Below are positions 1 to 9,250 of a stretch of DNA of 64,000 nucleotides, in pieces. The stretch comes from Bradyrhizobium sp. 132 (GTDB lineage Bacteria; Pseudomonadota; Alphaproteobacteria; Rhizobiales; Xanthobacteraceae), in assembly GCF_023074185.1 (NCBI RefSeq), contig NZ_JADPKY010000158.1:62001-126000 (forward strand). Direction: 5' to 3'. The position numbers were made by a program, and so were the translations under genes. How positions within the stretch are numbered: position 1 is the first letter of the stretch; each line of letters starts with the position of its first letter. The notes below the pieces were generated by a model that made no database searches, was not told the origin of the DNA, and was given only the letters and a program-made list of their open reading frames with translations.

Positions 1-1989
1 CAACTCGTCGCCGACGTGATGGCCGAGCGAATCGTTGATGCCCTTGAATTCGTCGATGTCGATATAGAGCAACGCGAACTGACCGCCGCCGGCGACCTTC
101 TCCAGCTCGTGTTCGATCTGGTCGCGGAACAGCACCCGGTTCGGCAGGTCGGTGAGCGCGTCGTAATGCGCCATATGCGCGATCTTCTCGTCGGCGCGCC
201 GCCGTTCGGTGACATCCTCGACGACGTTGATGAGGTAACGCGGCTCGCCGGATTTATCGCGAATGCCGATCCGGGTTGAGGTGATGTAGCGGAGTCCCCT
301 GGTCTGGCTTTGCCAGGGATGCTCGCCCTTGAGCAATCCCTTGGTCTCCTGCAACGCCTTGCTGTCGTCGTCGGTAACGACCATGGCGGTGGCATCCGGG
401 TACAAGTCGAAGGGAGTTTTGCCGACGATCTCTTCACCCGATTGGTTGAATTGCTCCTCGGCGGTCCGGTTGATCAGCAGATATTGCCGAGTTTGGGCAT
501 CCTTCACCGTGATCTGCGAGGGAATATGGTCGATGATCTCGCGCAGGAACATGTAATTGCGGTCGCGTTCCTGCTCCAGATTGCGCCGCTCGGTGATCTC
601 CTCGATCGTGGCCACCCATCCGCCCTGCGCGAGCGGCGTGTTGATGACCTGGAAAGCGCGGCCGTTGGGCAGCTCATGGATCCTGGTGGAAACCGTGCCT
701 TCGGCGACGACCCTCATGACGTCGGCGCAAAACGCCTCGACGTCGCCGTTGAACGCATCGCGCTCCTTGCGATGGTGCATCGCCTGATGGATGTGGCAGC
801 CGGGTTTGATGACGTCCGAAGACAGGCCGAACATGTCGGCGTAGCGGCGGTTGCAGGTGACGATGTATCCGGCGGCGTCGTACAGGATCAGCCCTTGCGA
901 CATGTTGTTCAGGGCCGTGTCGAGCCGCCCCCGCTCCGCTTCCAGCCGTTGCTGCGCCTCGCGGTTCTGCCGGTTGATCTGTCGAACGATCAGGAACAGG
1001 ATCAGCGCGATCACCGTGGCCGAAAGCCCGGCCGTGGTGACCATGAAGCCGGTCTGCTGCCGCCAATCGGCCAGCGCGGCGCTCGTGGTATTGGTCGCGA
1101 CGATAACCAGCGGGAAATGCGACAGCGACGCCCCCGAGCCGAGGCGGTCCTCGCCGTTGATCGGACCTTTGACGCGCAGGGTGTGCCGGCCGCCTTCGGT
1201 CAGCATTTTGCGCATCAACGGCGCATCCTTGAAGTTCTTGCCGATCAGGTCTTCGACATGCGGGTAGCGCGCCAGCATCTTGCCTTCGCGGTCGAACAGC
1301 GAAATGGCCGCGCCTTCGCCGAGCGCCACGGAAGCAAAATAGCGGTGATAATTGTCGGGATCGATCCGGCGCACCAGGACGCCGAGAAAAGTGCCGTCCG
1401 GCATGTTCAGGCGTCGCGCGACGACCGTGGTCCATTTGCCGATGACATAACTGCGCACGGATTCCAGCAGCACCGGCTCGGATCGCGGGTCCGACTTGAA
1501 AGTCTGGAAATAGGCGCGGGCAGCGATGTTGATCGTGGGCAGCGGCTGGGCGCGCGACCAATTGACGATCTCACCCTCCGCATCGTAGATGACGATGTCG
1601 CCGAGGTAGGACACCGCGCTGATCTTGCTGCGCAGCATCTGGTTGGCGGCAGGCCCCGACATCCGTTCGCGGAACATCGCGGGTGAGGTGATCTCCGGCA
1701 GGTTCATCTGCCCGATCACATCGGCGGCGACGACGTCGGAATCCTCGAATTGCTGATCGAAGTGCCGCGCGATCAGCTGCACCGTGTTTTCCAGCTCGCG
1801 CTCGCGGTTGCCCAGGGTACGTTCGCGAAATTCGCCGACCGCCATGGCGGTCACGGCGAAGATCCCAGCGACCAGCAACACGCCGCACAGGGTCAGCCAC
1901 AGCACGGGTCCGCGGCGAATCGCTGCCTCCCAGCCGTTCTTCACGGCTAGGGACATTCCTGCTGCGACCCCTGACAAGACCTGGCGCAT
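1..1989 (-). CDS. Cache-PAS-PAS-GGDEF signalling protein (3' end outside window)
   Basis: Probable c-di-GMP signalling protein, cut by the left window edge after about 663 codons. Reading leftward from ATG at 1989 (preceded by AGGGAGGGG), it shows a membrane helix at about residues 28-49, an extracytoplasmic Cache-like sensor region, a second helix near 310-332, a PAS domain (starting NNMSQGLILYD), a second PAS domain ending in a VEDVTERR linker, and the start of a GGDEF domain (AHYDALTDLPNR, then LLYIDIDEFKGINDSLGH). The GGDEF signature itself, and any EAL domain behind it, lie beyond position 1, so cyclase activity cannot be judged. The frame is open throughout and runs against several shadow frames. 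Ligand unknown. An internal ATG at 1956 is a less likely start because it lacks the purine-rich leader. Confidence 0.88.
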   Translation of the reverse strand, partial: MRQVLSGVAAGMSLAVKNGWEAAIRRGPVLWLTLCGVLLVAGIFAVTAMAVGEFRERTLGNRERELENTVQLIARHFDQQFEDSDVVAADVIGQMNLPEITSPAMFRERMSGPAANQMLRSKISAVSYLGDIVIYDAEGEIVNWSRAQPLPTINIAARAYFQTFKSDPRSEPVLLESVRSYVIGKWTTVVARRLNMPDGTFLGVLVRRIDPDNYHRYFASVALGEGAAISLFDREGKMLARYPHVEDLIGKNFKDAPLMRKMLTEGGRHTLRVKGPINGEDRLGSGASLSHFPLVIVATNTTSAALADWRQQTGFMVTTAGLSATVIALILFLIVRQINRQNREAQQRLEAERGRLDTALNNMSQGLILYDAAGYIVTCNRRYADMFGLSSDVIKPGCHIHQAMHHRKERDAFNGDVEAFCADVMRVVAEGTVSTRIHELPNGRAFQVINTPLAQGGWVATIEEITERRNLEQERDRNYMFLREIIDHIPSQITVKDAQTRQYLLINRTAEEQFNQSGEEIVGKTPFDLYPDATAMVVTDDDSKALQETKGLLKGEHPWQSQTRGLRYITSTRIGIRDKSGEPRYLINVVEDVTERRRADEKIAHMAHYDALTDLPNRVLFRDQIEHELEKVAGGGQFALLYIDIDEFKGINDSLGHHVGDEL

Positions 1990-2125
1990 TCCCCCTCCCT
2001 GGAGGGACAGGAATACGCCGCACAAATGGCGCAAAGCTTAGGAAAGCCAGTTACCTAAGCATTAATCTCGTTGCGCGATCCCAGTCGTGTTCAGCAAGCC
2101 GCTGCGCTGCATCACTAACCGCGCG

Positions 2126-3211
2126 TTAATGCGAGGTATCAGCGCTCTTGTCGCCACCGCCATTGCGCAGCCGCCCGACCACGCCGGTCGGAAAAAAGTA
2201 GACGCTGGCGATGAAGAGCAGCCCGAGCCACAGCAGCCAGCGGTCGGGATGCAACAGCCCCGGCAGCAGCGGCAGGCCGGCTTCCGACGCCGCCTTGGAA
2301 GCGACGCCCATCAGCGACTGCAGATAGTTCTGGGCAAGGATGAAAATGGTGGCGCCGATGATCGCGCCGTAGATCGTGCCCATGCCGCCGATCACGACCA
2401 TCAGGAGGATGTCCAGCATGATCGAGAAGCTGAGCGAGGTATCGGGGCCGGCATAGCGCAGCCACAGTGCATTGAGGATGCCGGCGCCGGCGGCCACCAG
2501 TGCGGCGAGGCAGTTGGCGTAGGTCAGGTGGAAGACGGTGCGGAAGCCGAGCGCCTCGGCGCGGAAACGGTTTTCGCGGATCGCCTGCAACACGCGCCCG
2601 AACGGCGAGTTCACCACCCGCAGCAAAGCGAGGATCATCACCGCCGAGACGGCGAACAGCAGATAATAGGTCAGGATGCGGCCGTTGACCTCGAAGCCGA
2701 GCACGTTCCTGGAGATCAGCACCGTGCCGGGGCGCAGCAGCTCCGGCAGCTGAAAGCTGCGGCCGTCCTCGCCGCCGGTCAGCCAGGACAGCTGCGAGGC
2801 CAGCACCTGGAAGGCGGACGCGACCGCGAGCGTGATCATGGCAAAGAAGATCGCGGCGACCCGCAGCGAGAACAGTCCGATCGCAAGCGCAAGCAGCGCG
2901 GCGAGCGGCAGGCCGACGACGATGCCGGTTGCAACCGCGGCCCAATTCGGGCCCATCCCATACAGTGCGATCGCGATCGCGTAGCTGCCGATCCCGTAGA
3001 ACATGGTGTGTGCGAACGACACCGAGCCGGTATAGCCGAGCAGCAAATCATAGGAGGCGACCAGCGCGGCGAAGACGCAGATCTTGGCCGCGACGTTCAA
3101 CGCCTTCGCCCCGGGGAACAGGAACGGCGTCGCCACCAGCGCCAGGATGATGAGGACGAGAACGAGCGTGAGCACGCGGCTACGCGGCGGGTCGCCCGAG
3201 AGGATCATCAT
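2126..3211 (-). CDS. livM: Branched-chain amino acid-type ABC transporter permease LivM
   Basis: Inner-membrane permease of a LivFGHMK-type uptake system, 361 aa, with about nine hydrophobic segments and the family features GYTGSVSFAHTMFYGIG near residues 60-75 and VVIGGMGTIYGAIIGA near 290-305. It is the last gene of the operon. The ATG at 3211 overlaps the livH stop in an ATGA, which fixes the start; the same frame stays open upstream to 3913, but that extension is only antisense-like sequence over livH. The C-terminal tail is short and hydrophilic. Substrate cannot be told from the permease; the family carries branched-chain amino acids, amides, urea or aromatic acids. Confidence 0.93.
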   Translation of the reverse strand: MMILSGDPPRSRVLTLVLVLIILALVATPFLFPGAKALNVAAKICVFAALVASYDLLLGYTGSVSFAHTMFYGIGSYAIAIALYGMGPNWAAVATGIVVGLPLAALLALAIGLFSLRVAAIFFAMITLAVASAFQVLASQLSWLTGGEDGRSFQLPELLRPGTVLISRNVLGFEVNGRILTYYLLFAVSAVMILALLRVVNSPFGRVLQAIRENRFRAEALGFRTVFHLTYANCLAALVAAGAGILNALWLRYAGPDTSLSFSIMLDILLMVVIGGMGTIYGAIIGATIFILAQNYLQSLMGVASKAASEAGLPLLPGLLHPDRWLLWLGLLFIASVYFFPTGVVGRLRNGGGDKSADTSH

Positions 3212-4218
3212 CGGCTGGTCACCGCATAGAGGCCGCGCGGCCGCCACATCAGAATGGCGACCATCAGCAGGATGTTGGAGACGAGAGCGAGTTTTGGCAG
3301 CAGGAAGCCGCCGTAATTGGCGACCATCGCCACCAGGATCGCGCCAATGAAGCAGCCGCCGATCGAGCCGAGGCCGCCGATGATGACGACGATGAAGATC
3401 AAGACGGTGAGGTCGTCGCTCATGGAGGCGTGCACCTGCTCGCGATACAGCGCCCACATTACGCCGCCGAGGCCGGCCAGCGCCGATCCCGTCATGAACA
3501 CGCCGAGGAACAGGCGGCGGATGCGATAGCCGAGCGCCTCGACCATCTCGCGGTTCTCGACGCCGGCGCGGATCAGAAGTCCGAGCTTGGTGCGGTTGAG
3601 CACGAGCTGGATCGCGATGAATACGGCGAGGCCGATCAGCATCGCCAGCACGCGGTATTTGGCGATCGCGACGTCGCCGAAAATGAAGGAGCCGCGCAGC
3701 GAGGTCGGCAGCGGCGTCGGGATGATCTGCGGCCCCCACACCGCATAGAGCGTCTGCTCGGCGACGATCAGGCCGCCCGTCGTCATCAGGATCTGCTTCA
3801 GATGCTGGCCGTAGACGGGCAGGATCAGCACCCGCTCGACGATCAGGCCGAGCGCGCCGGAGACCGCCATCGACAGCAATGCCGCCGGCGCCAGCACCGC
3901 GAGGTTCATCCACAGCGAATCCGCCTGAAGGGAGGCCGCGAACGGCGCCAGCACCAGGGTCGCGACATAGGCGCCGACCGCGATGAAGGCGCCATGGCCG
4001 AAATTGAGCACGTCCATCAGGCCGAACACGAGTGTGAGGCCGGAGGCCATGATGAAGATCATCATGCCCATCGCCAGGCTCGCGGCCGTCAGCGTCAGCC
4101 AGGTGCTGGGGGAGCCGATCAGCGGGATCATCACGAGGGCGACCGCGATCGGCAGCAGGATCGGCGCGATGTCGCGCTTCGGCTTCGGCAGCGGATCGGT
4201 TGCGGCGAGTTCAGTCAC
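3208..4218 (-). CDS. livH: Branched-chain amino acid-type ABC transporter permease LivH
   Basis: Partner permease of livM, 336 aa, with a run of hydrophobic helices, the conserved GLTLVFGLMDVLNFGHGAF stretch and the IIGGLGSIGGCFIGA loop typical of LivH. I place the start at GTG 4218, which overlaps the livF stop as GTGA and sits just after GGAGGCGC; the open frame extends to 4413, but the added residues are Arg/Gly-rich shadow of livF. It overlaps livM by four bases at its own end, so translation of the operon is probably coupled. Confidence 0.93.
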   Translation of the reverse strand: MTELAATDPLPKPKRDIAPILLPIAVALVMIPLIGSPSTWLTLTAASLAMGMMIFIMASGLTLVFGLMDVLNFGHGAFIAVGAYVATLVLAPFAASLQADSLWMNLAVLAPAALLSMAVSGALGLIVERVLILPVYGQHLKQILMTTGGLIVAEQTLYAVWGPQIIPTPLPTSLRGSFIFGDVAIAKYRVLAMLIGLAVFIAIQLVLNRTKLGLLIRAGVENREMVEALGYRIRRLFLGVFMTGSALAGLGGVMWALYREQVHASMSDDLTVLIFIVVIIGGLGSIGGCFIGAILVAMVANYGGFLLPKLALVSNILLMVAILMWRPRGLYAVTSR

Positions 4219-4937
4219 TGATGCGCCTCCAGGCTCAGGCCGAGCAGCCGCTCCTGCAGCGGTACGTCGGAGGCCAAGGCCGTCATCTCGCCGCGATGAA
4301 CGATGGTGCCGTTGTCCATCACCAGCACGTTGTCGCCGAGCTCGCGGGCGGCAAAGAAATTCTGCTCGACCATCAGGATGGTGGCGCCCTTGCGCTTGAT
4401 CTCCTTCAGGCACTCGATCAGCGCCATCACGATCGCCGGGGCCAGCCCCTTGGTCGGCTCGTCGATCAGCAAGAGCTCGCGCGGTTCGACGATGGCGCGG
4501 GCAATCGACAACATCTGCTTCTGTCCACCCGACAGACTCCCCGCGCGCGACAGCCAGAACCGGCGCAGCGCCGGGAAGAAACCAAAAATCCAGTCGAGCT
4601 GGGCGTCGTCGAGCGGACCGTCGCGCGCCGCCAGCACCAGATTTTCCTTCACCGTGAGGTCGGAAAATACCGCCATGCTCTCCGGCACGTAGCCGACGCC
4701 GAGCTGCGCGATATCGGGCGTCGCACGGCTCTCGATGCGCTCGCCGGCGAGGCTGATCTCGCCGGAAGAGGCCTGCCAGAGGCCCATGATGGTGCGCAGC
4801 GTCGTGGTCTTGCCGGCGCCGTTGCGGCCGAGCAGCATCGTGGTCTGCCCCTGCGCGACGGCGAGATCGATGCCCTGGAGAATATGATAGCGGCCGATAT
4901 GGGTGTGCACGCCGGAGAGCTGGAGCAGGTCGGTCAT
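4215..4937 (-). CDS. livF: Branched-chain amino acid-type ABC transporter ATPase LivF
   Basis: Cytoplasmic ATPase subunit, 240 aa, the usual LivF length. Walker A GRNGAGKT is at residues 37-44, the ABC signature LSGGQKQ at 135-141 and Walker B LLLIDEP at 155-161, followed by the switch histidine-region equivalent ILMVEQN. In LivF proteins the switch position is often Gln as here. The start ATG at 4937 overlaps the livG stop (ATGA), and its stop overlaps the livH GTG. It works with LivG to power LivH/LivM. Confidence 0.95.
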   Translation of the reverse strand: MTDLLQLSGVHTHIGRYHILQGIDLAVAQGQTTMLLGRNGAGKTTTLRTIMGLWQASSGEISLAGERIESRATPDIAQLGVGYVPESMAVFSDLTVKENLVLAARDGPLDDAQLDWIFGFFPALRRFWLSRAGSLSGGQKQMLSIARAIVEPRELLLIDEPTKGLAPAIVMALIECLKEIKRKGATILMVEQNFFAARELGDNVLVMDNGTIVHRGEMTALASDVPLQERLLGLSLEAHQ

Positions 4938-5725
4938 GCCGCGCTCCCCGCAGCTTTCTCCCCTGCAGCTTTCTTGGGTGCGACGCCCAGATAAGCTTCC
5001 TGCACGATCGGTGAGGCGATTACCTCGGCCGGTGGCCCGTCGGCAACAAGTTGCCCGTTATGCAACACGATGATGCGGTCGGCGAGCGAGCGGACGACGT
5101 CCATCTTGTGCTCGACGAGGAGAATGATCTTGCTTTTATCCTGCTTGAGCTGCGCGATCAGGTTCAACACCACCGGCACCTCGTCGATGCTCATGCCTGC
5201 GGTTGGCTCGTCGAACATGAACACCTTCGGCTCCAGCGCAATCATCAGCGCGACCTCGAGCTTGCGCTGATCGCCATGCGACAGTGCGGTCGCTGCCACG
5301 CCGCGACGGCCGCCGAGCGCGACCTGATCCAGAATCGCATCAGCACGGGCGATCAGCTCACGGCCGACCGTCCAGGGCCGCAGCATGTCGTAATGCGTGC
5401 CGTCGGCGGCCTGCACGGCGAGGCGGACGTTTTCCTCCACCGAGAGGTTCGGAAACAGATTGGTGAGCTGGAAGGCGCGCCCCAGGCCTGCGCGCGTCCG
5501 CATCGGCGCCGAGTGCCGGGTGATGTCGGTACCGTCGAACAGGATGCTGCCGGTCGATGCGCGAAGCTGTCCGGAGATCAGGTTGAAATAGGTGGTCTTG
5601 CCGGCGCCGTTCGGGCCGACGATCGCGGTGAGTTCGCCGGGGCGGAAGCTGCAGGTGACGCTGTTGACTGCGACATGACCGCCGAAGCGGATGGTCAGGT
5701 CGCGGGTTTCGAGGGTCAGCGTCAT
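4934..5725 (-). CDS. livG: Branched-chain amino acid-type ABC transporter ATPase LivG
   Basis: Second ATPase of the transporter, 263 aa, with Walker A GPNGAGKT at residues 37-44, signature LSHGDQRKLEVA at 148-159 and Walker B VFMFDEP at 168-174. The signature is LSHGD rather than LSGGQ, which is common in LivG. The start is taken at ATG 5725 (MTLTLETRDL); the frame remains open to 5887, but that leader is translated from the palindromic intergenic repeat at 5776-5879. It is the second gene of the operon, 168 bp downstream of the binding-protein gene. Confidence 0.94.
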   Translation of the reverse strand: MTLTLETRDLTIRFGGHVAVNSVTCSFRPGELTAIVGPNGAGKTTYFNLISGQLRASTGSILFDGTDITRHSAPMRTRAGLGRAFQLTNLFPNLSVEENVRLAVQAADGTHYDMLRPWTVGRELIARADAILDQVALGGRRGVAATALSHGDQRKLEVALMIALEPKVFMFDEPTAGMSIDEVPVVLNLIAQLKQDKSKIILLVEHKMDVVRSLADRIIVLHNGQLVADGPPAEVIASPIVQEAYLGVAPKKAAGEKAAGSAA

Positions 5726-5775
5726 GGGTCTGGCAAATGATGAGAGGAGGAAACGATCCGCGGTCGCGGTGCGCT

Positions 5776-5879
5776 CCCTCCCCCGCTTGCGGGGGAGGGC
5801 TGGGGAGAGGGTGCCTCCGCAGGCGAGAACCCACAAGAGGACAGAGCCCTCTCCCGGCCTCTCCCGCAAGCGGGAGAGG
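5776..5879. repeat. Paired GC-rich palindromes between binding protein and livG
   Basis: There are two near-identical palindromes. One is at 5776-5799, with 11-base arms CCCTCCCCCGC/GCGGGGGAGGG around TT. The other is at 5858-5879, with 10-base arms CCTCTCCCGC/GCGGGAGAGG around AA. Relatives of this element occur at 33689-33728, 41605-41652 and 49139-49164, so it is an interspersed intergenic repeat. Inside the operon it could form stable mRNA stems that protect or separate the abundant binding-protein message from the rest. Confidence 0.85.
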
Positions 5880-5893
5880 TGAAGCAAGACAGC

Positions 5894-7078
5894 TCAGCGC
5901 TTGTTGCGGACCGGAACGTCCATGTCCTCGATCTTCAGCTCGCGCACCGGCTCGAGCACGGCCCAGGCGACGTTCGGATCGACCTTGACCTTGAAGTGAT
6001 ACATGCTCTGGAGCGCTTGATGGTCTTCCTTGCGGAACATCATCTTGCCCTTCGGCGTGTCGAACTCCAGCCCTTCCATGGCCGTGATCAGCTTCTCGGT
6101 GTCGGTCGACTTCGCCTTGGTCACGGCGGCGACGACGGACATCGCGGCGGCGAAGCCACCCGCGGTGAAGAAGTCCGGCGGCGAGTTGAAACGTTTCTGG
6201 TGCTCGGCGACGAACCAGTCGTTCACCGGGTTCTTCGGAATCTCATAGAAATAATACGTGGCGCCTTCCATGCCGGGCAGGCCCTTGTAGGCCGCGAGCG
6301 CCGGCAGGATGTTGCCGCCGGTGGACAGTTCGATGCCGTAGCGCTTCGGGTCCATGTCCTGGAGCTTTGCCAGAGGATTGCCGGCGCCGGCCCAGATCAC
6401 CCAGATCACCTTGCGGCCCGGCTTGTCCTTCAGCGCGTCGAACAGGCGCTGGCCAACCGCGGTGAAGTCGGTGGTCGAGGTCGGGGCATATTCTTCGGCG
6501 GCCAGCGTCGCGCCGGTCCTGGCGAGCGCCTCCTTGAAGGCGGCGACGCCGTCGCGGCCGAACGCGTAGTCCTGCGCCAGCGTCGCCACGGTGACGCCCT
6601 GCTTGCCGATCGCGACCGCGTTGGAGATCGCGTCCTGCGACGAGTTACGCGCGGTGCGGAAGATGTAGCGATTCCACTTCTCGCCGGTAATCTGATCCGC
6701 GACCGCGGGCTCGACGATCAGGATCTTCTTGTTCTCCTCGGCGACAGGCAGGATCGCGAGTGCCGCGGCCGACGAGGTCGTGCCGATCGCGATGTCCACC
6801 TTGTCGTCCTGATAGGCTTCCGCGAGCGCGGCCTTGGAGAGATCGGGCTTGCCCTGGTCGTCCTTGGTGATGACGACGATCTTGCGGCCGTCGAGCGTCA
6901 TGGTGCCCTTGGTGGCGTATTCAAAGCCCATCTGCAGGCCGGTCTCGGTCTGCTTGGCGTAGGCTTCGAGCGGGCCGGTCTTGCCGTAGATCAGCGCGAT
7001 CTTGAGATCGTCGGCCTGTGCGCAGGTGCTCGCGGCGAAGGCGAGAATGGCTGTTGTTATGATGAGTGAACGACGCAC
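5894..7078 (-). CDS. Periplasmic substrate-binding protein of the Liv-type transporter
   Basis: Extracytoplasmic binding protein, 394 aa, of the type I periplasmic fold used by branched-chain amino acid and aromatic-acid ABC importers. A clean signal peptide covers residues 1-22 (MRRSLIITTAILAFAASTCAQA, cleavage before DDLKIALIYG). The start is GTG at 7078, seven bases after AGGAGG; the open frame reaches a further 20 codons upstream, but these have no ribosome site and would spoil the signal peptide. It is the first gene of the operon with livG, F, H and M, and presumably sets substrate specificity. The sequence resembles family members that bind compounds other than leucine, but I cannot name the ligand. 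Confidence 0.9.
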   Translation of the reverse strand: MRRSLIITTAILAFAASTCAQADDLKIALIYGKTGPLEAYAKQTETGLQMGFEYATKGTMTLDGRKIVVITKDDQGKPDLSKAALAEAYQDDKVDIAIGTTSSAAALAILPVAEENKKILIVEPAVADQITGEKWNRYIFRTARNSSQDAISNAVAIGKQGVTVATLAQDYAFGRDGVAAFKEALARTGATLAAEEYAPTSTTDFTAVGQRLFDALKDKPGRKVIWVIWAGAGNPLAKLQDMDPKRYGIELSTGGNILPALAAYKGLPGMEGATYYFYEIPKNPVNDWFVAEHQKRFNSPPDFFTAGGFAAAMSVVAAVTKAKSTDTEKLITAMEGLEFDTPKGKMMFRKEDHQALQSMYHFKVKVDPNVAWAVLEPVRELKIEDMDVPVRNKR

Positions 7079-7118
7079 GATGGTCCCTCCTGATTTAACG
7101 TTTCTCGGCCATAGCGAT

Positions 7119-7143
7119 TTGCACAACGGTACGAACATTGCAA
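7119..7143. promoter_or_regulatory. Inverted repeat TTGCA-N15-TGCAA upstream of the Liv-type operon
   Basis: Five-base arms TTGCA (7119-7123) and TGCAA (7139-7143) lie 41-65 bp upstream of the GTG of the binding-protein gene, where a promoter/operator would be expected. No regulator gene is adjacent. This is inference from position and symmetry only. Confidence 0.3.
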
Positions 7144-7280
7144 TTACACCTTACGGCCGCCTTGCGCGGGGAGCGCGTGTGACACCGTGTTGACGCGTGC
7201 CTGGCGGCTTGCCTCTGCCGAAGAAATCGGCAGCGCCGGACCTGCCAGTGCGCTGATGTTACCTCGGATCGGGCTGAGCA

Positions 7281-7294
7281 TGCTTTGCAAAGCA
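7281..7294. promoter_or_regulatory. 14-bp perfect palindrome TGCTTTGCAAAGCA
   Basis: A perfect 14-base palindrome lies in the 237-bp gap between the PAS-GGDEF-EAL gene (stop at 7316) and the binding-protein gene. It is short, without a T-run, so it is more like a protein-binding site than a terminator. The rest of the gap shows nothing else I recognise. Confidence 0.3.
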
Positions 7295-7315
7295 AGGGTG
7301 TGGAAGGCGGAGCGG

Positions 7316-9061
7316 TTACCGCCGATAGCCGCTCGCGCGCGAATAGCCTTGGCGGTTCTGCTGCGTCGGCCGGCTTGCGACGTTCGCCCGGGCCTCGCTG
7401 GAGACGGGCGTTGCGAGCTTCAGCTCCTCCAGGAAGATCGGCCGGGCGAAATAATAGCCCTGCGCGTAGCGGATCTTGGTTGCAGCCTGGAGATAGGCGA
7501 GCTCCTCGTAGGATTCGATGCCTTCGGCGATCACGGTCATCCCGAGCGCTTCGCTCAAGGATTCGATCGCACGCAGGATGCCCTGGTTGCGCGGGCGCTT
7601 GTGAATGTCGGTGATGAAAGAGCGGTCGATCTTGATCTCGTCGGCGGTGATGTCGGCGAGCGCAGAGAGCGAGGAATAGCCGGTGCCGAAATCGTCGATC
7701 GAGATGCCGACACCGAGCTTGCGGAACATCGGCAGGATTTCGGCCTGGAAATGATTCTTGGCGACGAAGGCGTCTTCCGTCACCTCGATCATGAAGCGCT
7801 GCGGAAAGCCTGTGTCGTTGAGCGCCTGCGCAAAGCTGCGCATGAATTCGGGGTTGCCGGCCTGCTTGGCCGCGACGTTGATGCTGATGGTCGCTTCCGC
7901 GCCAAACGTCTCGTTTATCAGGTCGATCGATTTGACGATTTCGGCGAGCACGAGATGGGTCAGCTCGTCGATCAGCCCGAGCTCGCCGGCAAGATTGATG
8001 AACGAGCCGGGTGCCTGGATCACACCTTCGTCGTCGCGCAGCCGCACCAGGGCCTCGATGCCCTTCACGTCCTGCGTGCGGATGTCGACCTTGGACTGGA
8101 AGGCGCAGCAGAAGCGCTTCTCCAGGATGGCCTGCCGCAGCGACTGCTCGATCTTCATCCGCGCCAGCGCCTCGCGCTCCATGCTGGAGTCGAAGAAGGC
8201 CGCCGATCCCTTGCCGTCATTCTTGATGCGGTACATCGCCATGTCGGCGTTCTGACGCAGCGTCTCGAAGCTGCTTCCGTGATCGGGATAGAGGCTGATG
8301 CCGACGGAGGTGGAGGCGAAGACTTCCGAATTGTCGATGAAGAACGGCGCCGTCAGCCGCTCCAGCGTCGACTGCATGAATTCGGCGACTTCCTCCTGGC
8401 TCTGGATCGGCGACAGCAGCAGCAGGAATTCGTCGCCGGAGATGCGCGACAGCATGTCCGAATCGCGCAAGTCGCGCCCGAGCCGCTTCGACAGCTCGGC
8501 CAGCAGGGCATCGCCGACGGCGTGGCCGTAATAATCGTTGATGTGCTTGAAATTGTCGACGTCGAGAAAGGCGAGCGCAAAGCGCTCGCCGGCGCGACCC
8601 TGCGCGAGCAGGCTGGTGGCGCGATGTTCGATCACGCGCCGCGAAGGCAGGCCGGTCAGCTCGTCGAAATACGCCGAGCGGAACAGCTGGTCCTCGAAAT
8701 TCTTCTGCTCGGTGATGTCGGAGGAGGCCGAGATCAGCAGTTCGCGTCCGTCGAGGCGGATCGGACGATGGGTGGTGAGCAGCACCTGGCGTGCGGCTCC
8801 GTCGTGGAGCGCTTCCTCGGCGACGACCGGCTGGCCGGAGCTCAGGGCCCGCTGGCAAGCTTCCCGGCGCGGCGTGAGATTGGGTGAGGGACGGCTGCCG
8901 TCCATGCCGAGCTGGGCGGCCGCGACATCGTTGACCAGGAGAAATTCGCCTTGCGCGTCCTGCACGGTCAGGCCGGCAGGCAGCATTCTAACGATTTCCT
9001 TGAGGAATCCGAGTTCGGCTTCACTCGCGCCGGAATATTTGTTGTCGTTCATAGAAGTCAT
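7316..9061 (-). CDS. PAS-GGDEF-EAL c-di-GMP turnover protein
   Basis: Cytoplasmic dual-domain protein, about 581 aa, with no membrane helix. A PAS-like region (residues ~15-120) is followed by GGDEF (RSAYFDELTGLPSRR; active-site motif SGDEF at about 208-212) and EAL (EALVR at about 336-340, SINVA, EVTEDAF, DDFGTGYSS at about 456-464, AEGIES, YAQGYYF). The EAL metal and catalytic residues look complete, so phosphodiesterase activity is likely; SGDEF is a tolerated variant of GGDEF, so a cyclase or GTP-sensing role is possible. The start is uncertain: ATG 9061 or 9052 begins the conserved part, and the frame is open to 9190 with sequence that looks non-coding. No strong ribosome site is visible for any choice. 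Confidence 0.88.
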   Translation of the reverse strand: MTSMNDNKYSGASEAELGFLKEIVRMLPAGLTVQDAQGEFLLVNDVAAAQLGMDGSRPSPNLTPRREACQRALSSGQPVVAEEALHDGAARQVLLTTHRPIRLDGRELLISASSDITEQKNFEDQLFRSAYFDELTGLPSRRVIEHRATSLLAQGRAGERFALAFLDVDNFKHINDYYGHAVGDALLAELSKRLGRDLRDSDMLSRISGDEFLLLLSPIQSQEEVAEFMQSTLERLTAPFFIDNSEVFASTSVGISLYPDHGSSFETLRQNADMAMYRIKNDGKGSAAFFDSSMEREALARMKIEQSLRQAILEKRFCCAFQSKVDIRTQDVKGIEALVRLRDDEGVIQAPGSFINLAGELGLIDELTHLVLAEIVKSIDLINETFGAEATISINVAAKQAGNPEFMRSFAQALNDTGFPQRFMIEVTEDAFVAKNHFQAEILPMFRKLGVGISIDDFGTGYSSLSALADITADEIKIDRSFITDIHKRPRNQGILRAIESLSEALGMTVIAEGIESYEELAYLQAATKIRYAQGYYFARPIFLEELKLATPVSSEARANVASRPTQQNRQGYSRASGYRR

Positions 9062-9250
9062 GAATCTTGTTGTTTCAGCGCGCATTTGCAATGGCGCGAT
9101 CTTGCGCAGTTCCCTCTTAAGTTTGGTTAAGGGGTCCGGAGAAATACGGGGGTGTTTTGCGGCGATGCGACGCGCGCAGCCCATCGTCATTAACAGCGGG
9201 TCAACGCGCCCAGCGAAACCGCGCGCGATCGGCTTTCGTTTGCGCTGTGT

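Noticed and set aside
310..1686. A 458-codon plus-strand frame at the left end
   Set aside because: The minus strand carries a coherent Cache-PAS-PAS-GGDEF protein over the same bases; the plus-strand product has no domain.
2126..3913. A single 595-codon frame suggesting a LivM protein with a long N-terminal extension
   Set aside because: The extra residues are Arg/Gly/Ala-rich shadow of livH; the ATGA overlap at 3208-3211 gives the real livM start.
5776..5879. CRISPR-like repeats
   Set aside because: Only two palindromes of different sequence with no regular spacers; they belong to an interspersed REP-like family.
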